64,000 bases of DNA from Pseudoprevotella muciniphila (GCF_003265305.2 NZ_CP033459.1:124001-188000); one strand, 5' to 3'; positions 38,801-46,816 are shown, numbered from the stretch's first letter. The notes: generated by a model from the sequence alone, not told the origin. Translations and numbers: made by a program.

Positions 38801-40456
38801 ACCCTGATAGGGAGTGCAGGCTGTATTCTTCAGACTCTTTACGAAAAGTGCTTTCGAGTTGTCAGAAATATCTGTGGAAAACTCACCAACTTGGTATGTG
38901 GTGCCGAGATAGGTGTATTCAAATGCAACGGCAAGAACCTGGTCTGCCTGAAGTGTGGATTTTAATGACACATAACCAAGCGCACGGTTAAGAGAGTATT
39001 CGGACGTATTGAGTTTTCTGGCAGAACCAACTTTTTCATAGTCCGTACCGCCTATCATGCCAATACCATCTAAAATGCCTGTTGCTTGTGTAATGTCTCG
39101 TGCTTCTGCATAGTTGCTGGAAAGAGTGGCATAAAGGTCGTTTGACGAGTTCGCTGGATTTGTTGAACCAACGGCTGACCATTTTGTGTTGCTGATATGG
39201 CTTTGTTCACCAATATCCGTAAGAGCGATGATGTCGCGTGTGTCGGTGGTTGTTCCGGTGTTGTTGGTTACCCAAATTTCAACGCGATTTATGTTGACAC
39301 CACTCATAATGTTCGGCAACTGACTCATGTTGGCATCATAATTATCGCGGAAAAAGTGAGCAAGGAAGAAGTGTCGGTTATCGTCGTATTCCGCCACATT
39401 TATTTCATAACTTGATAATTGGTTGCCACCCTGGCTACTTACACTTTTTGATGATGATTTCTTCTGGCTTAATACCGTCTGAAGTTTTAACCTCCCAAAC
39501 TGAAGGTCTGTACGAATACCAAAAAGCGATGACGCACCACGTATGAGTGTGCTGTTTGTAGGCATACTGATGTTGCCTGCTTCAATCTTTTTTATAATCT
39601 CATCCTCCTTGCCGTCGTAATGCAATTTGATGTTCTGTGTGTCGAAATTGAATGTGGTTTTTGAGTTGTAGTTGAAGTCCATGTTGACTTTGTCGCCAAC
39701 CTTCGCGTTCAATGATACATTGATGTTCTCATCAAAATCGAATCCAAAAACTTTGCGATTTCTCTCTGAAAGGGAAGGATTATCTACAAAACGGGTGTTA
39801 GCACCGATTTTCAGTTCTGCACTTCCGTTTGTTTTGATACGAACTCCGCCCTTACCGAAAATTTTGTCAGCAGCGCCAATGTTGAACTGCATGTCTGTGA
39901 AATCGAACTTCTCTTTGCCCTTTGCTTCAAATTCTTCACGATTCTTGTCGATATACCAGCGACGGATGCTGCGGTTCATTATCCACTTGTTGTATTCATC
40001 GGGAGTCATGATGAATGGTGCTTCAAGAAAACTCTCGTTGGCACCTAACTTAGTACCTAACTTGTATGTGCCACTTTTTTCATCGTAATAAACTTTTGAA
40101 CTAAGATTCTCAGGATCTTTGAGGTCGCCGGAGTAGGTGTTTGGCGATGTCATGTCTGTTACGGTTGATTTCTTTACAGGGGTAATGAGAGAGTCCTCGC
40201 GGGCAATTTCAGAATGAGATGCTGTAGAGTCAGCGAAAATTTGGAAAATTGAGTCAATCCGCTCAATTTGTGTAGAATCCAAATCATCGGCTTCTGTACT
40301 GTTTGAAAAATCAACTCTATATTCTGATATAAAACTACGTATAAACGGTAGATACACCTTCCAAAAAGAATGTGTTCCAAATACACTTGCATGAGCGCTC
40401 GCAGAGCAAACAAGGCAAATGATGATAACCGCTAATACTTTATATCTGATTTTCAA
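32807..40456 (-). CDS. sprA: Type IX secretion system translocon SprA (Sov)
   Basis: A 2549-residue outer-membrane protein, in the normal size range for SprA/Sov. A signal peptide ends near SAHAS. The N-terminal part has FLEAPFIMTPDEYNKWI and the long segment MQFNIGAADKIFGKGGVRIKTNG typical of SprA; the rest consists of very many beta strands forming the giant barrel through which folded cargo leaves the cell, ending in FGVSLKFSLSR. A Lys/Asp-rich low-complexity region lies around residue 1935-1965. It follows ruvA by 16 nt, an arrangement also known from other Bacteroidetes. Confidence 0.97.
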   Translation of the reverse strand: MKIRYKVLAVIIICLVCSASAHASVFGTHSFWKVYLPFIRSFISEYRVDFSNSTEADDLDSTQIERIDSIFQIFADSTASHSEIAREDSLITPVKKSTVTDMTSPNTYSGDLKDPENLSSKVYYDEKSGTYKLGTKLGANESFLEAPFIMTPDEYNKWIMNRSIRRWYIDKNREEFEAKGKEKFDFTDMQFNIGAADKIFGKGGVRIKTNGSAELKIGANTRFVDNPSLSERNRKVFGFDFDENINVSLNAKVGDKVNMDFNYNSKTTFNFDTQNIKLHYDGKEDEIIKKIEAGNISMPTNSTLIRGASSLFGIRTDLQFGRLKLQTVLSQKKSSSKSVSSQGGNQLSSYEINVAEYDDNRHFFLAHFFRDNYDANMSQLPNIMSGVNINRVEIWVTNNTGTTTDTRDIIALTDIGEQSHISNTKWSAVGSTNPANSSNDLYATLSSNYAEARDITQATGILDGIGMIGGTDYEKVGSARKLNTSEYSLNRALGYVSLKSTLQADQVLAVAFEYTYLGTTYQVGEFSTDISDNSKALFVKSLKNTACTPYQGNWDLMMKNVYSLGATSVKKEKFKMDIKFLSDTSGVFLSYLPEPNLKDKKILQLLGLDRLDNNNKRNPNSYFDFVEGYTIDASSGRVYFPVVEPFGSYLRSVIGNDAIADKYVFQELYDSTKTIAKQIAEKNKFEITGEFKATKTNEIILGSTHIPQGSVVVTAGGQTLIEGTDYTVDYFGGIVHIQNQSILDAGTPISVSLESNSEYGMQRKTMFGLNWQYDFSKNFQIGGTFLHLSEKPQTTKVSMGGEPLNNTIWGLNMSWKKESQWLTNMLDKLPLLNLTQPSSINFTAEFAQLIAGNNSSSQGNASYLDDFENANTDIDISDPHEWIISSAPSMFTESTYNNDVRYGYNRALLSWYYIDPLFTRRSSSLTPGYIKNDLAQLSDPYVREVYINELFPNRQIQQKESATLNVLNLSYYPNERGPYNLDPDLNSQGRLNNPEKRWGGMMRKLETTDFERSNIEFIEFWMMDPFVKAKETGQDLSGDLYFNLGEISEDILKDGKKSYESGLPTNDNDQQFSTTAWGKVSTKSTVTYAFNTSSGSRNRQDVGLNGLSSIEEQTYGAYADYLSQVKGKVSAEVYDSIFASPSNDRYHYFRGSDYDNLRLGILDRYKYINGTNGNSPDSDNSPESYSTAYKTTPDCEDINQDYTLNEYEKYFQYHVKIDPSSMQVGQNYIVDSRTTSPKTRDGNTKEVTWYLFRIPVDQYDSKQGNINDFSSIRFMRMFLTNFKEPVVLRFATFNLVHGEWRNYEQALYNGETPSTSGTLAASSVGFEENADKTPVNYVIPPGITRVVTPGQSQILENDEQSLSLVVENLATGDARAVYKNTYLDLRNYKHVQMFAHANALAGDPNLQDGEISIFLRLGTDFKNNFYEYEVPLKVTPEGKYTQGTKGATIVWPEENMIDIDFELLTDIKKKRNLQKSLGMASYGSLYSEYDPNKPANKVSVMGNPSIGDVRVIMIGVRNNSRSTKSAEVWANELRLQNYSNHGGWAARANLNLQLSDFATINLSGHHETEGFGGLEETVNQRRNDNLTEFSMTTNVQLGKLLPEKAKLNAPLYYSYSKSKSSPRYNPLDTDMEMEDALDGLASKHEKDSLRNITDRVVTNKNFSLTGLRFNIATKNHPMPYDPANFTFGFATSRRYTTGETTVWELDQDWKYSFAYAWSPVYKTFEPFKKLKSKSKWFTILKELGFNYLPQSITFNSDITRSYYEFQERDIENLDNKSLPLSWSSDFFWNRNFAIRWDFTKNLHASFTSATDAEIQQPYTAVNKDLFPDRYSAWKDSVWHSIQHMGTPLTYQQAFEASYKLPINKIPIFDWITSDVSYTANYNWTRGSDLDDGTSLGNTIANSRNINVNGRLNFETLYNHVPFLKEANQKFNGQGKRSPTKKPTPKPKAKTDKKDEKNDDKDGKDGKTTVKGGSRPNPNRFEKEVQLLADTTITISHNKKSKKIRVNAITEDGKRYPVKYKIKDNNSIVLKTSSKDSVKIKLTVTATPPRNKNTKAYNFALGAARFAMMLRNVSVSYKNTFNMSIPGFLPNVGDIFGQRSNGGMLAPGLDFGFGFVDDKYIEKAADRGWLMRSDSIITPAATSFTEDLQIRATLEPIPNLKIDLSATRNINRSKSIQYMYEGMPTTQTGSFTMTTISLNSAFASMGNADNNYSNKTFNKFVASLPRYQSRVEGQYAHAIYPENSSFAGQEFNPENGTVSPYSGDVMIPAFLNAYTMSGSSLEFFPALKKLLPNWSITYSGLSKLNAFKRVFKSFNLNHSYKSIYSVGSYSTYTSFQQFMNGLGFVNDVTSGTPIPSSMFDISTVSLNETFSPLFGVDMTFLNNLTAKVEWRHTRVVNLSMTSQQITETMSNDFVIGFGYKVQGLKLFQPKRTVRTKRTNGKKTDDEENNKSRTTNSRNSRNSWSSDLNLKLDISLRNQSAIQRNIQTILSQATSGNQAVQISFSAEYALSRYLSLTAYYDRNMNKPLLTSSSYPITTQDFGVSLKFSLSR

Positions 40457-40472
40457 TTTGTGCAGTTTTACG

Positions 40473-41081
40473 TTAAAGTGCTTTCAGAGCCTTCTTGATT
40501 ACTTGTTCAACAGGCAGGTCAGGCTCAGCCTTGATGATAGAACTGACGGCTTTATGTGCCTGCTGTGAAGAATAACCTAACATGGTTAAGGCAGAAATCG
40601 CCTCATTGGAAAGTTCTTTTTTTGCACCGATGGTTATGCCATCGACTATGTCGTTTGAAGAACCGCCGGAAACACCGAGAGAGAGAACCTTGTCTCGCAA
40701 TTCTACAATGATGCGCTCAGCAGCCTTCTGACCTATACCTTTCACACTCTTCAATGCACGAGTGTCTTCTGAAGATATGATATCTTGCAACTCAGATGGC
40801 GAATAGGCTGAAATAACAGCACGAGCCGTAGCACCGCCAACACCACTGACACCGAGAAGCAACATAAATATGTCGCGTTCATCACAAGATGAAAAGCCAT
40901 AAAGCATTGTGGCTGCATCTTGACGAACTTGTTCATAAACATAGAGCCTGGTGTCACTCTGACCACGCAAAGCAGAATATGTATTTAACGATATCTGAAG
41001 TGAGTAGCCAACACCAAATGCCTCGAGAACCACTTCTGTGGTCTCAAGACGATCCACCTTTCCTTTTATATAGTCTATCAT
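40473..41081 (-). CDS. ruvA: Holliday junction branch migration protein RuvA
   Basis: A 202-residue DNA-binding protein that holds Holliday junctions for the RuvB motor. Domain I (MIDYIKGKVDRLETTEVVLEA) is an OB fold; helix-hairpin-helix motifs appear in LLGVSGVGGATARAVI and LKSVKGIGQKAAERIIVEL; the C-terminal domain III that contacts RuvB ends in EQVIKKALKAL. Normal length. It is directly upstream of sprA. Confidence 0.97.
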   Translation of the reverse strand: MIDYIKGKVDRLETTEVVLEAFGVGYSLQISLNTYSALRGQSDTRLYVYEQVRQDAATMLYGFSSCDERDIFMLLLGVSGVGGATARAVISAYSPSELQDIISSEDTRALKSVKGIGQKAAERIIVELRDKVLSLGVSGGSSNDIVDGITIGAKKELSNEAISALTMLGYSSQQAHKAVSSIIKAEPDLPVEQVIKKALKAL

Positions 41082-41159
41082 CTTAATTCAATTAACGATA
41101 AATAACGGAGTTTATTGTAAAAGCGCAGTTATCTAAGATACAATCAGTGAGTCGGAATT

Positions 41160-41465
41160 TTAATTTGGAATAGTGTAGTCAACGCAACTCCTGCCAGTCA
41201 GATAGGGTTTTATAATACCTGCCGCCCTAATGTGATCCGGATGAACAGAGTAACGACGAATGTCTTCAAGAGAGTTAAACTCACTTAGCAGACAAATGTC
41301 CCAAATCTCGTCTGAATTGATGTTGTTTCCGACCTCTATGTGACGTATAAATGTTATTGTCTCCGGCAGACGCTCTATGGCGCTCTTAAATTTTACAAAC
41401 AACTCATGCTTTTCACTGGTTGAAAGTTTCTTGTCAATTTGGAATAAAACAATATGTCGTACCAT
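41160..41465 (-). CDS. Dabb family (stress-responsive A/B barrel) protein
   Basis: A 101-residue protein with the dimeric alpha/beta barrel layout: MVRHIVLFQ, the long helix STSEKHELFVKFKSAIERL, IEVGNNINS, then WDICLLSEFNSLEDIRRYSVHPDH and a C-terminal strand. The ATG at 41465 (MVRHIVLF) is the family's usual start; the eight codons upstream are not expected. Function of most Dabb proteins is unknown. It is 78 nt upstream of ruvA and may head the ruvA-sprA-porU-porV series. Confidence 0.85.
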   Translation of the reverse strand: MVRHIVLFQIDKKLSTSEKHELFVKFKSAIERLPETITFIRHIEVGNNINSDEIWDICLLSEFNSLEDIRRYSVHPDHIRAAGIIKPYLTGRSCVDYTIPN

Positions 41466-41486
41466 GTTTCTTTTATATTTGTTATG

Positions 41487-41494
41487 CAAAATTA
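41487..41494 (-). promoter_or_regulatory. Promoter -7 element upstream of the Dabb-ruvA-sprA series
   Basis: Minus-strand TAATTTTG matches TAnnTTTG and ends 21 nt before the Dabb start. Confidence 0.5.
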
Positions 41495-41564
41495 CTAAAA
41501 TCCGCGTTTAGAATAGACGTTTACAAGCAATCTTTATTTTAACTCGTAAGATTTAATGATACTT

Positions 41565-41596
41565 TTTGTTCATAATTTCAGATTTTTTTAATTTTG
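41565..41596 (+). promoter_or_regulatory. Promoter of nagA
   Basis: TTTG at 41565-41568 and TAATTTTG at 41589-41596 with a 20-nt spacer fit the Bacteroidetes promoter; the leader to the ATG is about 33 nt. Confidence 0.6.
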
Positions 41597-41635
41597 TGTG
41601 CCAATCAAACGAATGATATCTTTAAATATATTATC

Positions 41636-42790
41636 ATGAAACAGATTTTCAACGGAAGAATTCTTACACCGGAAGGATGGCTTTCGGGTGGTTCGGTTAT
41701 TATTGAAGGGAACAAAATCCTTGAAGTTACAAATAACGACCTTCCTGTAGAGGGCGCTGAAAGGATTGATGCCAAAGGATGCGATATTGTTCCTGGAGGA
41801 ATAGAACTTCACATTCATGGTGGTGGAGGACGCGATTTCATGGAAGGAGAAGAAGATGCCTTCCGAATTGCAGTTGACGCGCACCTCAAGCATGGCACAA
41901 CTGCCATTTTTCCAACACTATCATCATCATCAATTCCAATGATAAACGCCGCTGTAGAGGTGTGTGATAAATTGATGGCAGAAGATAATAGCCCAATTAT
42001 GGGTCTTCACTTGGAAGGACCATACTTCAATCCGGCAATGGCAGGTGCGCAGATGCCGGAATTCATCACGCCGCCCATACCCGCAGACTACGAACCGCTT
42101 CTTGAACGTACTAAATGTATTAAGAGGTGGGATGCTGCGCCAGAGTTGCCGGGTACCGAAGAGTTTGGAAAATTCTGTGTAAGTCATGGCTGTCTTCCTG
42201 CAATAGCACATACAAAGGGTAGTTACGAGGATGCAGTAAGGGCATTCAAAGCAGGGTTTACACACATGACACACTTCACTAATGCAATGAGTTCATTGCA
42301 CAAAGTGCGAGAATTTAAGCATGCAGGTATTGTGGAAGCAGGATACGAAGTAGAAGGCTTCACTGTAGAGGTAATTGCTGATGGAATACATGTGCCACCA
42401 CCTTATTTGTCAATGGTTTACAAAATGAAAGGCGTGGAACACACAGCACTTATCACTGATGCGCTCGCAGTTGCTGCAAGTGACGCTACGGAAGCATTCG
42501 ACCCACGTGTTATTATCGAAGACGGCGTTTGTAAACTCGCAGACAGATCTGCGCTCGCAGGAAGTATAGCAACAATGGATCGCCTTGTGAAAACAGCAAT
42601 TCAGCAAGCCAATATCCCAGACTTTGATGCATACCGTATGACAAGCGAAACCCCTGCAAAAATTATGGGTATATACGACCGTAAAGGTTCTGTCCAAAAA
42701 GGAAAAGATGCAGACATCACACTGTATGACAACAAACAAGAACTTAAAATGGTCATCCAGATGGGAAGTATCGCAATGAATAATCTGTAA
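41636..42790 (+). CDS. nagA: N-acetylglucosamine-6-phosphate deacetylase
   Basis: A 384-residue amidohydrolase that removes acetate from GlcNAc-6-phosphate, feeding amino-sugar breakdown and cell-wall recycling. Visible signatures are PGGIELHIHGGGGRDFMEG (HxH), GLHLEGPYF with the metal Glu, the later His ligands in AIAHTKG and THMTHFTNAM, and LITDALA with the catalytic Asp. The ATG at 41636 (MKQIFNGRIL) is chosen over an upstream in-frame start because the promoter's -7 box lies inside that extension. A terminator follows. Confidence 0.95.
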   Translation: MKQIFNGRILTPEGWLSGGSVIIEGNKILEVTNNDLPVEGAERIDAKGCDIVPGGIELHIHGGGGRDFMEGEEDAFRIAVDAHLKHGTTAIFPTLSSSSIPMINAAVEVCDKLMAEDNSPIMGLHLEGPYFNPAMAGAQMPEFITPPIPADYEPLLERTKCIKRWDAAPELPGTEEFGKFCVSHGCLPAIAHTKGSYEDAVRAFKAGFTHMTHFTNAMSSLHKVREFKHAGIVEAGYEVEGFTVEVIADGIHVPPPYLSMVYKMKGVEHTALITDALAVAASDATEAFDPRVIIEDGVCKLADRSALAGSIATMDRLVKTAIQQANIPDFDAYRMTSETPAKIMGIYDRKGSVQKGKDADITLYDNKQELKMVIQMGSIAMNNL

Positions 42791-42811
42791 TATCAATGAA
42801 TCTTAATCATG

Positions 42812-42860
42812 AAAAGTAATCCTTCAAGAAAAAGAATCACGAAGGGTTACTTTTCTTATT
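42812..42860 (+). terminator. Terminator after nagA
   Basis: AAAAGTAATCCTTC (42812-42825) pairs with GAAGGGTTACTTTT (42841-42854). Confidence 0.75.
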
Positions 42861-42873
42861 AAAAACATTTTTC

Positions 42874-43305
42874 ATGAATAAGAAAGAATTATATGACAAA
42901 GCACTCCAGATAGCCATCAAAGCACATGAAGGACAGAAAGATAAATCTGGACGAAATTATATTATGCATCCCATTCGTGTGTCTGAAAGATGCAAGACCA
43001 TAGATGCAAAGATCGTAGCACTTCTCCACGATACCATAGAAGACACAGATGTTACCGAAGATTATCTGAAAACAGAGGGCTTTCCACAAGAGATTATTGA
43101 CGCGATAAAGTTGGTAACAAGAAAAGAAGATGAAACTTACCAGCAATTTATTGAACGTGCTGCGAACAACGCCATAAGCCGAGAAGTTAAGATTGCAGAT
43201 CTTGAAGATAATATGGATATCAGGCGCCTAACAGAAATCTCTGACAAAAGTGTGGAACGTTTGCGGAAATATCTCGCAGCATGGCATTATTTGCAGAAAC
43301 AATGA
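42874..43305 (+). CDS. HD-domain phosphohydrolase, RelA/SpoT-hydrolase-like
   Basis: A 143-residue stand-alone HD protein. AIKAHEGQKDKSGRNYIMHPIRV, the metal motif ALLHDTIEDTDVT and the later VKIADLEDNMD match the hydrolase domain of the RelA/SpoT family and small HD proteins such as Mesh1-like enzymes. It might cleave (p)ppGpp or a related nucleotide; there is no synthetase domain. Its last codons overlap the ATG of the next gene (ATGA), showing tight coupling. Confidence 0.82.
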   Translation: MNKKELYDKALQIAIKAHEGQKDKSGRNYIMHPIRVSERCKTIDAKIVALLHDTIEDTDVTEDYLKTEGFPQEIIDAIKLVTRKEDETYQQFIERAANNAISREVKIADLEDNMDIRRLTEISDKSVERLRKYLAAWHYLQKQ

Positions 43306-43670
43306 ATTATTTGTTATTAACATCTCTGATTGTTTGCCATTTTTTTGCTGATTTCTGTCTGACAACTTCCTCAATGATTAGGGCAAAAGCAGACGGGAAG
43401 GTACTTTTACCTATATTGGAGCACTCCTTTGTACATGCTCTGTTGATGGGTTTTTGCTTATTGCTTTTTGAGACTGCATGGAAAATTCTGATTATGCTTA
43501 TGGTTTTCGAAATGCTGTCGCATTTCTTGATAGACACAGGCAAGGGATTGATAATGTCGCATTTCAAAATTTTTGCGGACAATAGAAGAAAACCATATTG
43601 GATACTATATGGTTTTGACCAACTTTTGCATCAAACCATTATTATTTTAATATGGATGTTTGCACAGTAG
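43302..43670 (+). CDS. DUF3307 family membrane protein
   Basis: A 122-residue integral membrane protein with about four hydrophobic helices (LLLTSLIVCHFFADFCL, HSFVHALLMGFCLLLF, ILIMLMVFEMLSHFLID, IIILIWMF). The pattern HFFADFxL, HSxxH and SHFLIDxxK is that of DUF3307 proteins. The start is the ATG at 43302, overlapping the stop of the HD gene. Translational coupling with an HD protein suggests a shared role, but none is known. Confidence 0.75.
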   Translation: MNYLLLTSLIVCHFFADFCLTTSSMIRAKADGKVLLPILEHSFVHALLMGFCLLLFETAWKILIMLMVFEMLSHFLIDTGKGLIMSHFKIFADNRRKPYWILYGFDQLLHQTIIILIWMFAQ

Positions 43671-43703
43671 CAAGCATCCATATTAAAATTTGATTAAAAA
43701 ATC

Positions 43704-43772
43704 AATAAGACTCTTCTAAAGAAGGGAATATGTTGTTTTTTACATCACGAACATAATTGCCAACTGCATCGG
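43704..43772 (-). pseudogene. panB: Fragment of the 3' end of a panB gene
   Basis: These 69 bp match the last 69 bp of intact panB (47232-47300) at 59 positions by my count, and translate to DAVGNYVRDVKNNIFPSLEE-SY-stop against DAVGNYVSDVKDNTFPTLEE-SY-stop in the intact copy. Most changes are silent or conservative, so the fragment comes from a related but different panB. Similarity stops sharply at 43772, where GC-rich hairpin DNA begins. Confidence 0.85.
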
Positions 43773-44113
43773 GCTCGCAGCCCCCGAGAGTGGTGTCTCG
43801 GTTTTCTTAATTTATCGTTAGCGTCTGCAAACATAGTAACTTATAAAATCCTCGCGCGTCAAAGAGGAAAACCCTCTTAGGGGTGATAGAACATAGGCAG
43901 GGGTGCACCCCTGTTATGTTGTGTACACCTACACGCGAACCCCGTCGGGGCGACAGAGAAAAACAACCGCAATTCGTGCAATCGCCGAGCGAAGCAATGG
44001 CAAAATAATTCAGGGGGATTAATTTCTCCACATGAATTTTATGCTATCTTTGCCAACGTATTTCAGAGGTTAGCGGAAAAGAAACAGTTGTAACAACGAT
44101 TTTTATTAGTATC
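43771..44113. other. Palindrome-rich non-coding region
   Basis: This stretch has no convincing gene. It holds GGGCTCGCAGCCC (43771-43783), a hairpin CCGAGA/TCTCGG followed by TTTT (43784-43805), AAGAGG/CCTCTT near 43862-43877, the perfect 16-bp palindrome CAGGGGTGCACCCCTG at 43898-43913 inside a longer imperfect one (AACATA...TATGTT), and CCCCG-T-CGGGG near 43940. TATCTTTG at 44045-44052 fits a -7 box for the outer-membrane gene at 44114. Confidence 0.7.
43784..43806 (+). terminator. Terminator-like hairpin at the island's left end
   Basis: CCGAGA, loop GTGGTG, TCTCGG, then TTTTC. Confidence 0.45.
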
Positions 44114-46753
44114 ATGAAAATAAAGAATAAAACAATCAGTCTCATTTGGATAACTTCTTTAATCCTTTTTCCTCTCTCTGGATTATCAAGAACAAACGTT
44201 TCTAACTTATCTGAAAGAGACGCTTTCTTTCAGAAAGTAGATACTATCAAACCGCAAGAACTAGGGACCGCAACGGTAACCGCAACACGTTTGCTGCTTG
44301 TTACAAGGGGTGATACTACCATTTATGACCTTGATGCTTTGAATATCAAGGAAAGTGCCTTGCTTCGGGAGGCTTTCATGAAGTTGCCTGGAATGAGTTT
44401 TCGGGATGGTATACTCTATCATAATGGACAGGAAGTTAAGCGTGTGCTGATTAATGGATTAGACTTCTCTACGAAAGACCCCTTACTGGCTCTCCATGCA
44501 CTTCCTGCCTATATCATGAAAAATGTAAAGGTGTACGAGCGCCAGAGTGAATTTACTGAACGGACAGGTATTGACGATGGACAGTTGGAACTCGTCGCAG
44601 ATGTAAGTGTACGACGTAAATATATGGGAGTTTGGACGGGTGAACTGGCACTTGGAATGGGTACAGACGAACGCTTCTTGGGTAAGGGATTTGGTAACAC
44701 CTTTACCGACGACTTCCGCATTTCACTCTTCGGCAATGCGAACAATATCAACAGACAAATGTGGTATAACGGTGATGGACAAGAGCGGGCAGGGACAGAA
44801 CAACCAGGAGACAATGAGTTCTACACGCCTGGAATGACATTCTTATGGAAGAATAAAAAGAGCCTCAAAGAGAAAGGTTATTTCAAAATCTCTGGCGGTC
44901 TGGACTATAACAAGGAACTGTACGACAGGGAGGCATTAGAGCGCTCAGAGTCATACCTCTCTGACGGCAGCCTCTTTTCCGCAAGTAGAACGATAGGATC
45001 TACAAATAAGAGTCGCTTTGCTGGAAATCTTAGTATGGATTGGAATATTTCCAAAGTGCTCTCGGCAAGTTATAAGTCTTCATTTGATTTAAGTCGCAGT
45101 AAAGGAAACAGCAATATGCTCAAGGCAGATTGGAATGGAGTGCCAATTATTTTGGACGAAAGTATCCCTAGTGCACTCAATGACCTACTTTATTCAGATG
45201 GGAAAGATTCAGAAGCTATTGATTTACAACAAAATGAAAAGAGCTTCCTCCGATGTGGCTCTGACTATCAGCATAGACTTGGGTTCAGCTATGCAAATCC
45301 TGAGTCTCGCACTTATCTGAATTTTGGGCATAAGCTCAATTTAGGTTCTGATACTCAGGAAGATATTCAAGATATTTACTATAAATACTTCAATCAAGAA
45401 GCATATCGTTCCTATGGGCTTTCTCGCACCCTTGATGCGAAAACTCACAAGAACTCTCAAGGAGTGATTTTCAGTGTCAAGCAGTACTTCACAATCAAGG
45501 GATTTAGTTTTTTTTGTCTAAGCTCAGGATATAGCTACACTCAGGACCACACGACGTATGATGGTGCCGGCTATCTAACTCATAGCAACAGTTTTATGTC
45601 TCAAACACAAAGCGTTGACGATGAAACCACTCGATTTTGGAATGAAAAGGGACATCAGCACAAAATTGATGCCGGACTTAGTATGAGTAAGGGGATTTTT
45701 GGATTTGAATTTAAACCTGAACTACATATCAAGCATTCACAATTGAACTTTCGTAAACAAAACCTTCCAGAGCTTTCTCTTCAACGAGATTACATATATT
45801 GGAATCTCATGACACTCTTGATTGCACGCTCAGCAAAATTGGGTACTGCTTATGTAAGATACCATATTGACCCTAATATACCGAGTATTCATGATCTTGT
45901 CCGTTATCCCGACAAATCAGACCCACAATATATCTTAGTAGGTAATGAAAATCTTGCAATGGGATACCGACATACCTTGGTAGGCCTTTATAATCGAAAC
46001 TTTGTTCAAGAACGCGAGAAGGGTAAGCTTACTCGTACGCTACTTGTTCATACCGTTTATTCTCGACTAAGCAATGATGTAGCTAGATTCACAACCTACG
46101 ATCGTAAAACGGGAGTTGCGACGGTGCAACCTGTTAATGTGTCTGGTAATTGGAATGCCAAAGCATACATAAGCTTTACAACTCCATTCGACATCGCTCA
46201 GCGTTTTTGGCTGGAAACTTCTGCCGAAGCCTTAATTACTAAGACGCGAACCTTTTCAAGCACGGAATCTTTTGAAAATGCGACTATGAATGTCAATGAC
46301 AATCGCCTTTACGCTTATAAGGCTTCAATCAAGCCACGTTTAAGATTAAAGACCGTTGATTTTGCACTTGGCTATGAACTCATATTTGAGGAGAATCATG
46401 CAACCTATCTTTCAGCAAACAACAAAAAGCAATGGCAACACCTTATCTCAGGTAAGTTGAATTGGCAACTTCCTTTTGACATCAATTTAGAGGCGAGTTG
46501 CCGATACCACAATTATGGTAGCTATCTTACCGGCAAGCGTGAGCATTGGACGATGCTGGATTTAGAGATGGAACGTAGTTTCCTCAAAAAGAAAAATCTT
46601 TTTGTAGCCTTATCTGTACACGACTTGTTTAATAATAATGATGGTTTCTCTCAGACATATAGCGCAACAGCTTTAACTCAGAGCTACGAACGGACGCTTG
46701 GTCGCTATGCGATGCTCACGCTAAGATACCGCTTTTCTTCAAAGAAAGAATAG
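44114..46753 (+). CDS. Outer-membrane beta-barrel protein, TonB-receptor-like
   Basis: An 879-residue exported protein with a signal peptide of about 25 residues. Residues about 45-150 form a plug-like domain (ELGTATVTATRLLLVTRGDTTIYDLDAL, LPGMSFRDG, QEVKRVLINGLDF, VKVYERQSEF) and the rest is a 22-strand-style barrel ending in LTLRYRFSSKKE. It resembles the OMP_b-brl_3 group of TonB-dependent-like proteins, but the carboxypeptidase-regulatory-like domain common at their N-terminus is absent. It stands alone between the panB fragment and the insertion-sequence remnant, so it was probably acquired horizontally. Ligand unknown. Confidence 0.82.
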   Translation: MKIKNKTISLIWITSLILFPLSGLSRTNVSNLSERDAFFQKVDTIKPQELGTATVTATRLLLVTRGDTTIYDLDALNIKESALLREAFMKLPGMSFRDGILYHNGQEVKRVLINGLDFSTKDPLLALHALPAYIMKNVKVYERQSEFTERTGIDDGQLELVADVSVRRKYMGVWTGELALGMGTDERFLGKGFGNTFTDDFRISLFGNANNINRQMWYNGDGQERAGTEQPGDNEFYTPGMTFLWKNKKSLKEKGYFKISGGLDYNKELYDREALERSESYLSDGSLFSASRTIGSTNKSRFAGNLSMDWNISKVLSASYKSSFDLSRSKGNSNMLKADWNGVPIILDESIPSALNDLLYSDGKDSEAIDLQQNEKSFLRCGSDYQHRLGFSYANPESRTYLNFGHKLNLGSDTQEDIQDIYYKYFNQEAYRSYGLSRTLDAKTHKNSQGVIFSVKQYFTIKGFSFFCLSSGYSYTQDHTTYDGAGYLTHSNSFMSQTQSVDDETTRFWNEKGHQHKIDAGLSMSKGIFGFEFKPELHIKHSQLNFRKQNLPELSLQRDYIYWNLMTLLIARSAKLGTAYVRYHIDPNIPSIHDLVRYPDKSDPQYILVGNENLAMGYRHTLVGLYNRNFVQEREKGKLTRTLLVHTVYSRLSNDVARFTTYDRKTGVATVQPVNVSGNWNAKAYISFTTPFDIAQRFWLETSAEALITKTRTFSSTESFENATMNVNDNRLYAYKASIKPRLRLKTVDFALGYELIFEENHATYLSANNKKQWQHLISGKLNWQLPFDINLEASCRYHNYGSYLTGKREHWTMLDLEMERSFLKKKNLFVALSVHDLFNNNDGFSQTYSATALTQSYERTLGRYAMLTLRYRFSSKKE

Positions 46754-46816
46754 GCTTTTCTAAGGAAAGACGACTCCCTTTAACGAAAACGATTTTCAAA
46801 CACTTTAATATGATAC

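Noticed and set aside
43807-44031. Open frame of 74 codons in the palindrome-rich region
   Set aside because: It covers the hairpins and has no domain, signal or neighbour support.
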